A DNA stretch of 64,000 nucleotides from Vibrio sp. 05-20-BW147. Its GTDB lineage: Bacteria; Pseudomonadota; Gammaproteobacteria; Enterobacterales; Vibrionaceae. The translations under genes and the position numbers were made by a program. The DNA lies in contig NZ_SZTO01000007.1 in NCBI RefSeq assembly GCF_013369385.1, positions 62,001 through 126,000 on the forward strand, in the 5' to 3' direction. The notes beneath the pieces were generated by a model, which saw only the letters and a list, made by a program, of their open reading frames with translations, did not search any database and was not told where the DNA came from. Positions 7,580 to 15,453 of the stretch are shown one piece after another (the first letter of the stretch is position 1; the number at the start of each line of letters is the position of its first letter).

Positions 7580-9343
7580 ATGAAACTCGTCCCTATCGCT
7601 GCCGCATTTGTGGTTGCAACATCGCTACAGGTTGCCTCTGCGGCCAATGATTCTTCTCACACTGCACAGGCACACGTACTGAAAGGCAAAGCCGCAGCCC
7701 ATTTTCGCTTGCCCGATCACGCCACGCTGATAAAGAACTATTCACTCAATGCTGATGGTATGCAGGCAAATCGATATCAGCAACGTTTTGAAAATGCGAC
7801 TGTGTTTGGTGGAGAGATCAGTGTCATCGTCAATGCCCGTGGAGAAACCGCCGCTGTAATCGGTCGTCCTTACGAAAAGCTGTTGTCGAGCAACGAGGTT
7901 CAACTCAAAGCCGAAGCAGCGAAGGGCATCGTGATGATGAAGATCGGTGGGCATGGAAAGTGGCACGTCGAACTCTACATTGACCCCAATAACGGCCGAT
8001 TTTTCTACATCGTCGAAAATCAACGTGTCGACAGTCGTTGGCACTATTGGATTGATGCGGAAACGGGCGAAGTCCTCAATGCTTATGACGGTCTCACCAC
8101 TGGCAGCGGCACCGGCGTTCATGGTGATACCAAAGATCTGACCAGCCTAACGACCTATAATCGTGGCAAGTTTGAGATGGTTTCGAGCGATGGTCGTGTG
8201 ACCACCTACGATGCCGGTGGGCGAAGCCGATTGCCCGGGACTCTAGCCACCGACGATGATGACAATTGGGTAACGCCCGGTCGCACTTCTCCAGGCCAAG
8301 CAGCACTCGTCGATGCGCATTTTTTTGCCAACGTCACCGATCACTATTTCCGTACGGTTCTTTTATTTGATTGGGTAGAGCACTACGCTCAGGGCATGGT
8401 TTCATCGGCTCACGTCCGCAACAACTATAACAACGCCTATTGGAATGGCTCTCAAATGGCTTATGGTGATGGGGACGGCGTCACCTTCGTCAATCTGTCT
8501 GGTGATTTAGATGTGGTCGGACATGAGCTTTCACACGGTCTGACCGACGCCACTAGCGATCTCATCTATCAAAACGAATCTGGCGCATTAAATGAAGCTT
8601 TCTCTGACATCATGGGAACCAATATCGAGTTCTTCTATGGCAGCGGCAACTGGACGATCGGTGAAGACATTACCCCTAGCACCAATGGTATCCGCAATAT
8701 GGCCGATCCGGGAGAAGATGGCGACCCATCTCACTACAACGAACGTTACACCGGAACAGGGGACAATGGAGGCGTCCACATCAACAGCGGGATCATTAAT
8801 CACTGGTATTACTTATTGGTCAACGGAGGACAAAATTCCGATGGGCAATTTGCTTCTGGTACGGATGTCTCTGGCATTGGTTTGAGCGCAGCAACGCAAA
8901 TTGTCTTCAGCGGCTTTACTACCCTTCCTCCCAATGCCGATTTTTGCTTGGCGCGCAGTGCGACCGATGCGGTTTCTGGAACTTACTCTTCAAATGTTCT
9001 GGCTGCCTGGAATGAAGTGGGGGTGACTGAAACCCTCTGTAGTGGCGGCGGTAGTGGTTCAGGCGGCACTGGCGGTGATATCGCGATATCCAATGTCAGT
9101 AGCCGCACCATCAAAGGAGTGAAATTCCAAATTAGTTGGGAAACCGATGTGGCTTCTTCAACTGAAGTGACGTTCAGCTGCTGTGGAACCTACGTCAAAA
9201 ATGAACAGGTGACGAGTCATTCGTATAACTTCAATGGTTCAAAAGGGGTGGCTTACGAATATTACGTCACTTCAAAAGTCTATGATGCTGCTGGTAATGT
9301 CACCTCAAGCGCCACTGCGGGGCCTTTTGTTCACCAAAACTAG
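7580..9343 (+). CDS. Secreted M4 (thermolysin/vibriolysin family) metalloprotease
   Basis: A 587-residue secreted zinc protease. Order: signal peptide (to about residue 22), FTP propeptide segment, PepSY-type propeptide ending at the DAETGEVLNAYDG motif, M4 catalytic domain, Gly/Ser linker near residue 490, and a short C-terminal domain. HELSH (H315, E316, H319) and NEAFSD (E339) give the zinc ligands and catalytic glutamate at the usual spacing. The AYWNGSQMAYGDGDG stretch is typical M4. The C-terminal domain is a fibronectin-III-like beta sandwich with a Cys-Cys pair rather than the PPC domain common in vibriolysins. Start chosen at 7580 because GGAGG sits five bases before it; the open frame extends further up. 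Family role: extracellular proteolysis, often virulence-associated in vibrios. Confidence 0.92.
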   Translation: MKLVPIAAAFVVATSLQVASAANDSSHTAQAHVLKGKAAAHFRLPDHATLIKNYSLNADGMQANRYQQRFENATVFGGEISVIVNARGETAAVIGRPYEKLLSSNEVQLKAEAAKGIVMMKIGGHGKWHVELYIDPNNGRFFYIVENQRVDSRWHYWIDAETGEVLNAYDGLTTGSGTGVHGDTKDLTSLTTYNRGKFEMVSSDGRVTTYDAGGRSRLPGTLATDDDDNWVTPGRTSPGQAALVDAHFFANVTDHYFRTVLLFDWVEHYAQGMVSSAHVRNNYNNAYWNGSQMAYGDGDGVTFVNLSGDLDVVGHELSHGLTDATSDLIYQNESGALNEAFSDIMGTNIEFFYGSGNWTIGEDITPSTNGIRNMADPGEDGDPSHYNERYTGTGDNGGVHINSGIINHWYYLLVNGGQNSDGQFASGTDVSGIGLSAATQIVFSGFTTLPPNADFCLARSATDAVSGTYSSNVLAAWNEVGVTETLCSGGGSGSGGTGGDIAISNVSSRTIKGVKFQISWETDVASSTEVTFSCCGTYVKNEQVTSHSYNFNGSKGVAYEYYVTSKVYDAAGNVTSSATAGPFVHQN

Positions 9344-9376
9344 CAGAATCATATTGTCAACCTTCCATAATGTCCT

Positions 9377-9398
9377 AGGCCCAGCTCATGCTGGGCCT
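9377..9398 (+). terminator. Terminator-like hairpin after M4 protease
   Basis: A perfect 9-bp GC-rich stem, AGGCCCAGC and GCTGGGCCT, with a four-base loop 33 bases after the protease stop. The following T content is modest (CTGTTTC). Confidence 0.7.
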
Positions 9399-9428
9399 CT
9401 GTTTCAACACGGCTGTTCAGGTTTTCGT

Positions 9429-10703
9429 TTAGTTCGTCAGCCAAAAAACCAAAGCGCCAATCACCACACTGGACAACATAATAGGCCCAACACGGATCCA
9501 GAGTTTGCGATCACCAATGGCCATCACCATGCCACCTTTGACTAGCGTATTCACCGATGCGGCGATAAAAACTCCCAGTGTTGCAGTGGTAACACTTAAC
9601 CCCTGTGTGCTTTGTCGCCCCAAGGCCAGCGATATCGCATCCACATCGGTGATACCCGAAAGCGCAGCCAGCATGAGCGTGCCCGCACTTCCAAACCAAT
9701 CAGACAGCGCATGTGAAAGCAACATGATCACCGCCAAAATGACACCAAAGAACAACGCCGACTGTAACGCTAACGGGTTAGTCTGTTTGCCAGGTTGTTC
9801 GTTAAACGCCACTTCACTGTAGCGCCATATCCACCAAGCTGGTAGATAAAGCGCGGCCATCATGACCAAGACAATCGGCCATAAATGAGCCACTAAAGCC
9901 GGATTGAGCACAGACAAAACAATGAGTAAACGAGGAAACATAGTACCGCAGCTCAATAAAATGCCACTCGCCAGCAAAGGGCTAATATTGGGCTCCTCCC
10001 GCGATAGATTGGAGAACTGTAAGGTTAATGCCGTTGAAGAACTTAAGCCTGCAAAGACCGAGGTGAACAGCACGCCACGTTTCGCACCACCGATCTTAAT
10101 CGCGAAGTAACCGACAAATGAAATGCTAGCGATCAACACCACCATCCACCAAATCTCATAAGGGTTAAGGGCGTTCCAAGGACCATAAGTTTGATTGGGT
10201 AACAAAGGCAATAACACCACGGAGATCATCATGAGCCGCAATGCGGCGTCTAGCTCGTATTCTTGCAATCGTTGTAGGCCTTGGTGTAGCTCTTTTTTAT
10301 TGTCTAGCACCACCGCGGTAATTACGGCGGCAGACGCTGCCAACACAGCTTCCCCAGCAACCGCAAGGCTGCCAATGACAAAAGTCACGAGCAGGCTCAC
10401 CACACCAGTAATACTGATGTCTTTGCTATTTTTCTGCTGAATGATGAAGGCGATAGAGGCAAGCGCAACCAACGCAATAAGGGCAAAGCCAAGCACAAAC
10501 GGTGAGGTGTGGCTGGCCAGTAGCGTGGTTAAACCACCAAAAAGACCCACCAAAGAGAACGTCCGAATTCCAGCAACACGACTGCCTTCGGCGCTGTTTC
10601 TCATTACCCAGCCACGCTGTGTACCAATGATGGCACCGAGCAACAAAGCGATAATGACATTCCAGACTTGATGTTGACCACTGACCAGTTCATTGAAATC
10701 CAT
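9429..10703 (-). CDS. MgtC/SapB-DUF4010 family membrane protein
   Basis: A 424-residue polytopic inner-membrane protein. The first about 150 residues carry the MgtC/SapB pattern, including LLGAIIGTQRGW and the SRVAGIRTFSLVGLFGG segment with its conserved arginines; the rest is a DUF4010 hydrophobic domain with about eight more spans (GVLFTSVFAGLSSSTALTLQFS is a conserved loop). The function of this two-domain family is not established; magnesium or other ion homeostasis is sometimes proposed from MgtC. AAGGAG lies six bases before the ATG. It converges on the M4 protease gene and looks monocistronic. Confidence 0.8.
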   Translation of the reverse strand: MDFNELVSGQHQVWNVIIALLLGAIIGTQRGWVMRNSAEGSRVAGIRTFSLVGLFGGLTTLLASHTSPFVLGFALIALVALASIAFIIQQKNSKDISITGVVSLLVTFVIGSLAVAGEAVLAASAAVITAVVLDNKKELHQGLQRLQEYELDAALRLMMISVVLLPLLPNQTYGPWNALNPYEIWWMVVLIASISFVGYFAIKIGGAKRGVLFTSVFAGLSSSTALTLQFSNLSREEPNISPLLASGILLSCGTMFPRLLIVLSVLNPALVAHLWPIVLVMMAALYLPAWWIWRYSEVAFNEQPGKQTNPLALQSALFFGVILAVIMLLSHALSDWFGSAGTLMLAALSGITDVDAISLALGRQSTQGLSVTTATLGVFIAASVNTLVKGGMVMAIGDRKLWIRVGPIMLSSVVIGALVFWLTN

Positions 10704-10808
10704 AAGAGACTCCTTTGACGATGGGGTAACTTAAGTTTAACTACTTTTGTAAAAGGTTCTGTGAAGTGGCATCCGTTGCATACAATCGGTGAGAAAAAGC
10801 TGAAAAAA

Positions 10809-10836
10809 CAAACGCTACCCTGTTGAATAGCGTTTG
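10809..10836 (-). terminator. Terminator of the first RND operon
   Basis: A 9-bp stem (CAAACGCTA with TAGCGTTTG) just beyond the permease stop. On the minus strand it is followed by a T run, given by the A run at 10803-10808. Confidence 0.8.
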
Positions 10837-10844
10837 TCTTTGCC

Positions 10845-13800
10845 TTAGCCGTGGGTCACTATTTTCGCGGGTGACGCCATCTGTGTCTCTTTTCCGTCCA
10901 GGGGTCTAACACGAAACAAGATGGCGTAAAACAGCGGGATAACCACCAATGTCAACAGGGTTGCAAACAACAAACCAAACATGATGGTGACCGCCATACT
11001 CTTGAAAAATGGATCCACCAGCAATGGCGCAACGCCTAAGATGGTGGTCAATGCGCCCAATAATACTGGCCTTGCTCGGCTCATCGCAGCATCAATGATG
11101 GCTTGGAATGCTGGCTTACCCAATCGAGCTTCCACATCCGCTTGATCCACCAAAACTATCGCATTTTTCACCATCATACCGATCAAACTCAAAAAACCGA
11201 GAATCGCCATGAACTCGAACGGGGTTTGAAAGACAATTAGGCCGATGGTCACACCTATCACGGCGAGTGGTGCAGTGAGCCAAATCACCAGCGGTTGTCT
11301 CAAGGCGTTAAACATAAAGATGACCGAGAGAATCATGGCAGAGAACCCATATGGTGCTGATATCACCAAACCTTCATTGGCGTCATTCGAAGCCTTGTAC
11401 TCACCATACCAAGTTAGCTCATAACCCGGAGGCAAAGGAATCGCCTCAATTTTCGCTCTAATGTGCTTAAACGCATCGCCAGTCATGACTCCCGGCGCAG
11501 GATCGGCTTGCACCAATATCGTTGGTACGCGATCGATGCGGCGTAAAATCGCGTCTTGCCACACCACATCCACCGATTCAATCAGTTGACTAACGGGCAC
11601 GGATTGGCCAATTGAATGGCTAAACACCAACGTATTTTCAATCGCTCTAGCGTGTTGGCGTTCTTCTTGCGGTGCGCGCAAAACAATCGGAATTAAGTCA
11701 TCTCCTTCACGGTAGACACCCACATTTTTGCCCGACAGCGTTTGGCTGATCGCTTGGTTAATCTCCTGATTCGTTAAACCATAGCGTTGCGCCTTTTCGG
11801 TTGAGTAAACCGGTCTCACCACTGGCATTTGTTGACGCCAATCATCTTGCACCGCGATCAGATCATTGTCTGCCATCATCAAGGATTTTGCTTGCTCAGC
11901 TAAACCACGCAGCACCGCACTATCCGGGCCTCTAAAGCCAGCTTCAATCTTTTTGCCACCACCACGGCCCAACATGAACTTCCACACTTTAATCGACGCA
12001 TCGGGATACTTGGCGTCTAACTCGCGTTGCAAATCGGGTAACAGCGCCGCGATCTTTTGATAGTCGTCAATATCTATTAACAACTGACCATAGCTGGTGT
12101 TGCGTGCTTCTGGTGAGTAGGTCAGCATAAAGCGCAAACCACCACCACCGATAAAACTGGTGATGTTTGTGACACCCTCTTTGCTTGCCACATCTTGCTC
12201 AATGTCTGCAACCATTTGCTCGGTTCGACGAATATCCGATCCCTGAGGTAAGTAAACATCTACGACAAACTGCGCACGTTGTGAATCCGGCATAAAACCA
12301 GGTGGAATGAATTTCATGCCCCATAGCGACGTGAACAGCATGGCAAGAATTGCCATCACGCTCACCACTCGATGTCGCAACACCCATCGGAGCAACCCAC
12401 GATACGCACTCATCATACCGCCAACGGGTTGATCGCTCGGCACCGTTTTGACCTTCAAGAAGTCATGACAGAGCATCGGCGTTACTGTGACAGCAAACAC
12501 CCAGCTTAACAGCATGGAATAGAGGATCACCCAGAACAATGAGCCTGCGTACTCCCCCATATCGGAAGGTGAAAGACCAATCGCACTGAAGGCGCAAATG
12601 CCCACCACCGTACCACCCAATAGTGGCCATTTAGTCGCATCCACCACCTCATTGACGATCGTCAGCTTGTCAGCCTTTGGCTCTTGCTGCAATCGCACCA
12701 AAATACCGTCAGTCACCACAATCGCGTTGTCCACCAGCATCCCTAACGCAATGATCAAAGCACCGAGTGAAATGCGCTGCATCGCGATGTCATCGATGAG
12801 CATGATGCACAACGTTCCTGCTACCGTCAGCAACAGCACAAACCCAATGATGATGCCCGAACGCATCCCCATGAACAGCAGTAGCACCACAAACACGATA
12901 GCAACAGCAGCAATCAAGTTGTCGATAAAGTTAGCCACTGAGGCACGTACCGAATCCGATTGCATCGAGATAAGATGAAGATCCATCCCCAGTGGCCGCT
13001 GGCTTTCCAATTCAGCTAGGCGTGCTTTCACCGCATCGCCCATTTCCACCACATTGCCCCCCATCACATTGGAAATACCAAAGCCAATGGCGCGCTCACC
13101 ATTGTAACGCATCAACATTGTTGCTGGCGTCTTGTAGCCACGAGTCACCTCAGCGATATCAACTAAGCGAATCACTTTGCTGTCACTTCCTAGCCCAACT
13201 TGCAGGTTGCGAATGTCGTCTAAAGAGCGGATCGAGCTATCGGGAATCACTGGTAAGCGCATCGCATCGGTTTCAATGCTACCCGCCACTGTAATCAGGT
13301 TCTGCTTTTGCAGCACTTGAGTCACTTTATCCAGCGACATGCCCAACTGTTTCAAACGCTCCGAAGAGATCTCGACGAAAATTTGCTCTTGTTGTTCCGC
13401 CAATGTCGCGGTTTTGGCAACACCAGGCACCAGCACCAAATCACGGCGCAATGTATCAACATAATCTTGCAGCTGTTTATCAGAAAAACCGTCACCGGTT
13501 ACGGCAAAGAAAAGGGCGTAAACATCTGAGAAATCGTCGTTGACAATCGATGGCCCAGCTCCCGGAGGCAGTTGACGCTGTACATCGGAAATCTTACGAC
13601 GTAGCTTATCCCAAACCTGCTGGAGCTCCGCCGAACTCTTAGCGAACTCGAGTTTGATCTCGACAGTGACTTCCGACATCCCTTGCTTAGAGACCGATTT
13701 CACTTCTTTTAATTCTTGAAGCGATTGCACTGCGCCTTCAATCAGATCGGTCACTTCGTCAGAGACCTCTTGCGCAGTGGCACCGTTATACGGCGTGTTG

Positions 13801-13940
13801 ATCACGGCTTGACGAATAACAAACTCCGGGTCTTCAAAACGCCCCAGTTTCAGGTAACTGACGTACCCTCCCAGTAAGATTAAAGCAATCAGCACCCACA
13901 CACTGGTGCGTTTCGCAATGGTGTAACTGGCAATATTCAT
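10845..13940 (-). CDS. RND efflux pump inner-membrane permease
   Basis: A 1031-residue AcrB/HAE-1-type resistance-nodulation-division transporter with the standard twelve-helix, two-large-periplasmic-loop layout. Proton-relay marks are visible in transmembrane helix 4 (LGMLVDNAIVVTDGI). Internal symmetry is clear: the late SLIGMMVKNAIVLVDQAD mirrors it. Its sequence is nearer to the divergent single-adaptor pumps often annotated as AcrB/D/F-family than to AcrB itself. The ATG overlaps the adaptor stop codon (TAATG) and AAGGAG precedes it, so the two genes are translationally coupled. No outer-membrane channel gene follows; it presumably borrows TolC. Substrate cannot be deduced. Confidence 0.92.
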   Translation of the reverse strand: MNIASYTIAKRTSVWVLIALILLGGYVSYLKLGRFEDPEFVIRQAVINTPYNGATAQEVSDEVTDLIEGAVQSLQELKEVKSVSKQGMSEVTVEIKLEFAKSSAELQQVWDKLRRKISDVQRQLPPGAGPSIVNDDFSDVYALFFAVTGDGFSDKQLQDYVDTLRRDLVLVPGVAKTATLAEQQEQIFVEISSERLKQLGMSLDKVTQVLQKQNLITVAGSIETDAMRLPVIPDSSIRSLDDIRNLQVGLGSDSKVIRLVDIAEVTRGYKTPATMLMRYNGERAIGFGISNVMGGNVVEMGDAVKARLAELESQRPLGMDLHLISMQSDSVRASVANFIDNLIAAVAIVFVVLLLFMGMRSGIIIGFVLLLTVAGTLCIMLIDDIAMQRISLGALIIALGMLVDNAIVVTDGILVRLQQEPKADKLTIVNEVVDATKWPLLGGTVVGICAFSAIGLSPSDMGEYAGSLFWVILYSMLLSWVFAVTVTPMLCHDFLKVKTVPSDQPVGGMMSAYRGLLRWVLRHRVVSVMAILAMLFTSLWGMKFIPPGFMPDSQRAQFVVDVYLPQGSDIRRTEQMVADIEQDVASKEGVTNITSFIGGGGLRFMLTYSPEARNTSYGQLLIDIDDYQKIAALLPDLQRELDAKYPDASIKVWKFMLGRGGGKKIEAGFRGPDSAVLRGLAEQAKSLMMADNDLIAVQDDWRQQMPVVRPVYSTEKAQRYGLTNQEINQAISQTLSGKNVGVYREGDDLIPIVLRAPQEERQHARAIENTLVFSHSIGQSVPVSQLIESVDVVWQDAILRRIDRVPTILVQADPAPGVMTGDAFKHIRAKIEAIPLPPGYELTWYGEYKASNDANEGLVISAPYGFSAMILSVIFMFNALRQPLVIWLTAPLAVIGVTIGLIVFQTPFEFMAILGFLSLIGMMVKNAIVLVDQADVEARLGKPAFQAIIDAAMSRARPVLLGALTTILGVAPLLVDPFFKSMAVTIMFGLLFATLLTLVVIPLFYAILFRVRPLDGKETQMASPAKIVTHG

Positions 13941-15040
13941 TACATTGCTCCTTGAGCGGATTCAGTATAAGGACGTACCTCCATTCCTTCGCTCAAGGCG
14001 CTCGTGCCCGCTATCACCACGGTTTCCCCCAACTGTAAGTTGGCGTTAATCTCAATGCGATTTTGCTGCAAATTTCCCACCTCAATAATGCGTTTGTGCA
14101 CTTGATGTTCATTGTTCACCACCCAAACGTATTGGCTCCCTTGGTTATCTGACACCACCGCGGTTAAAGGTAAAGTCATCACACCCATTGCACTTTGATC
14201 AAACTCTGTGCGATCAGGCCGTACTTTCACCGTCATCCCAGGAAGCACGCGATAGCCACTGACATCAGTAAAAGACAACGTCACGGCATAAGTTTGTGTT
14301 GCCGCATCGGCTTGAGTCGAATAGTGCTTCAGGGTCAAAGGAAAACGGTGCTTCGGAATCGCCGCGAGTTCGGCAAACGCTCGTGTGCGATGACGTTCTG
14401 TCAGCATCACGGTATCTGGGATATTGACCAAGACCTCGAGCTGATGCAGGTTGTGCAACGTGATAATCGGTTGATTGGCTTGAATCTGCGTATGATTGTC
14501 AACCTGCTTTAGCCCCACTACACCAGTAAATGGCGAGTAAAGACTGGTGTATTCCAGCTTACGCTGCGCTTCTTCAACCCTGTTTTTAGCCAAATTAAGG
14601 CGAGTGCTTAACGCATCTAGGTCGCTTTGGGTGATGGCGCGACTTTTCTCAAACACCGCCTTAGCACGGGCATATTCAACTTGCACGTTATCAAACTCTG
14701 ACTGAGCGGAAGCAAGCGCGGTTTGCGCATCGCGAGCATCAAGCTGGGCCAGTAATTGACCTTTCTTCACCATGTCTCCTTCGTTGACCAACAGCTGTGT
14801 CAAACGACCAGAAACACGAAAGGCGAGATCGGCTCTTTCTGCCGCTTGCACAACACCATTGAAACTCAGTGTTTGTGCCTGTTGCGATGCAACTTGCTCA
14901 ACCAACGCAGGACGAACAACAGGCACACTGATCACATCCGCTGCCGGTTCACTGCAACCCATTAACATCGCTGATGAAATCATTGAGACCAACAGTGCTT
15001 TGCTTCGCCTTCCACTCATAAACGTTTTTTCCACAGCCAT
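13940..15040 (-). CDS. RND efflux pump periplasmic adaptor lipoprotein
   Basis: A 366-residue membrane-fusion protein of the HlyD/AcrA type. A signal sequence ends in the lipobox LMGC (cysteine near residue 29), so it is probably an inner-membrane-anchored lipoprotein. The biotinyl-lipoyl half-motif (DMVKKGQLLAQLDARDAQ) and its partner (LYSPFTGVVGLKQVDNH) flank a coiled-coil hairpin rich in Ala and Gln, followed by beta-barrel and membrane-proximal domains. It is the first gene of a two-gene operon with the permease. AGGTGG is close before the ATG at 15040; a later ATG at 15019 is possible. Two copies of an 18-bp inverted repeat lie in the promoter. Confidence 0.9.
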   Translation of the reverse strand: MAVEKTFMSGRRSKALLVSMISSAMLMGCSEPAADVISVPVVRPALVEQVASQQAQTLSFNGVVQAAERADLAFRVSGRLTQLLVNEGDMVKKGQLLAQLDARDAQTALASAQSEFDNVQVEYARAKAVFEKSRAITQSDLDALSTRLNLAKNRVEEAQRKLEYTSLYSPFTGVVGLKQVDNHTQIQANQPIITLHNLHQLEVLVNIPDTVMLTERHRTRAFAELAAIPKHRFPLTLKHYSTQADAATQTYAVTLSFTDVSGYRVLPGMTVKVRPDRTEFDQSAMGVMTLPLTAVVSDNQGSQYVWVVNNEHQVHKRIIEVGNLQQNRIEINANLQLGETVVIAGTSALSEGMEVRPYTESAQGAM

Positions 15041-15065
15041 TTTCCACCTAGTTATACAGCCAAAA

Positions 15066-15083
15066 GTAAACTTACGAGTTTAT
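15066..15083. promoter_or_regulatory. Candidate repressor operator, copy 1 (RND promoter)
   Basis: GTAAACTTACGAGTTTAT is an inverted repeat with one arm mismatch and near-identical to the second copy 39 bases away. It lies 26 bases upstream of the adaptor start codon, close to where transcription would begin. The dyad is typical of TetR-family operators; no regulator gene is adjacent. Confidence 0.6.
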
Positions 15084-15104
15084 TTTATTTAAAAAATGCA
15101 AAAG

Positions 15105-15122
15105 GTAAACTTAAAAGTTTAC
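15105..15122. promoter_or_regulatory. Candidate repressor operator, copy 2 (RND promoter)
   Basis: GTAAACTTAAAAGTTTAC is a perfect 18-bp inverted repeat (arms of eight bases around AA). Together with copy 1 it brackets the AT-rich segment that should hold the leftward promoter. Same repeat unit, GTAAACTT-N2-AAGTTTAC. Confidence 0.65.
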
Positions 15123-15365
15123 ACTCTAAGTCTATTCTTGCTTACTTTGCGGATTTGAGCAGTAGCAAAAGTGGATTTTGGGATAGATTCATTCTTAATA
15201 GATATAAAAAATCAATATCATACTAAGAAAACTTGGTGTTATTGGTTAGCGGTCGAAGCATACAGTCTTATGAGCCCGCCCAGAGCATTGATTGGCGGCG
15301 GTTACGGGACTATCAACAACGTCAACCATACCGCTGTTGTTTATCCTGGGAAGAGATTACGATAA
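15123..15365. other. Intergenic stretch with no supported gene
   Basis: Short open frames from 15171 and 15233 on the plus strand have no start signal and no recognisable protein pattern. Apart from the operators on its left and the terminator on its right I see nothing in this stretch. Confidence 0.4.
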
Positions 15366-15395
15366 AAAGCCCCACATTGTTTGTAGAGGGGCTTT
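15366..15395 (-). terminator. Terminator of the EIIC-EAL gene
   Basis: An 8-bp stem (AAAGCCCC with GGGGCTTT) with a 14-base loop; on the minus strand it runs into five T bases. It lies about 60 bases beyond the stop of the EIIC-EAL gene. Confidence 0.75.
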
Positions 15396-15453
15396 CATCA
15401 TCAAATGAGCAATAGTGTCCGCTTTATCGAAATGTTAGACATCTTAAGAACCG

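Noticed and set aside
15171..15415. Short frames between the RND operators and the EIIC-EAL gene
   Set aside because: No start signals, no homology that I recognise, and the second runs through a terminator.
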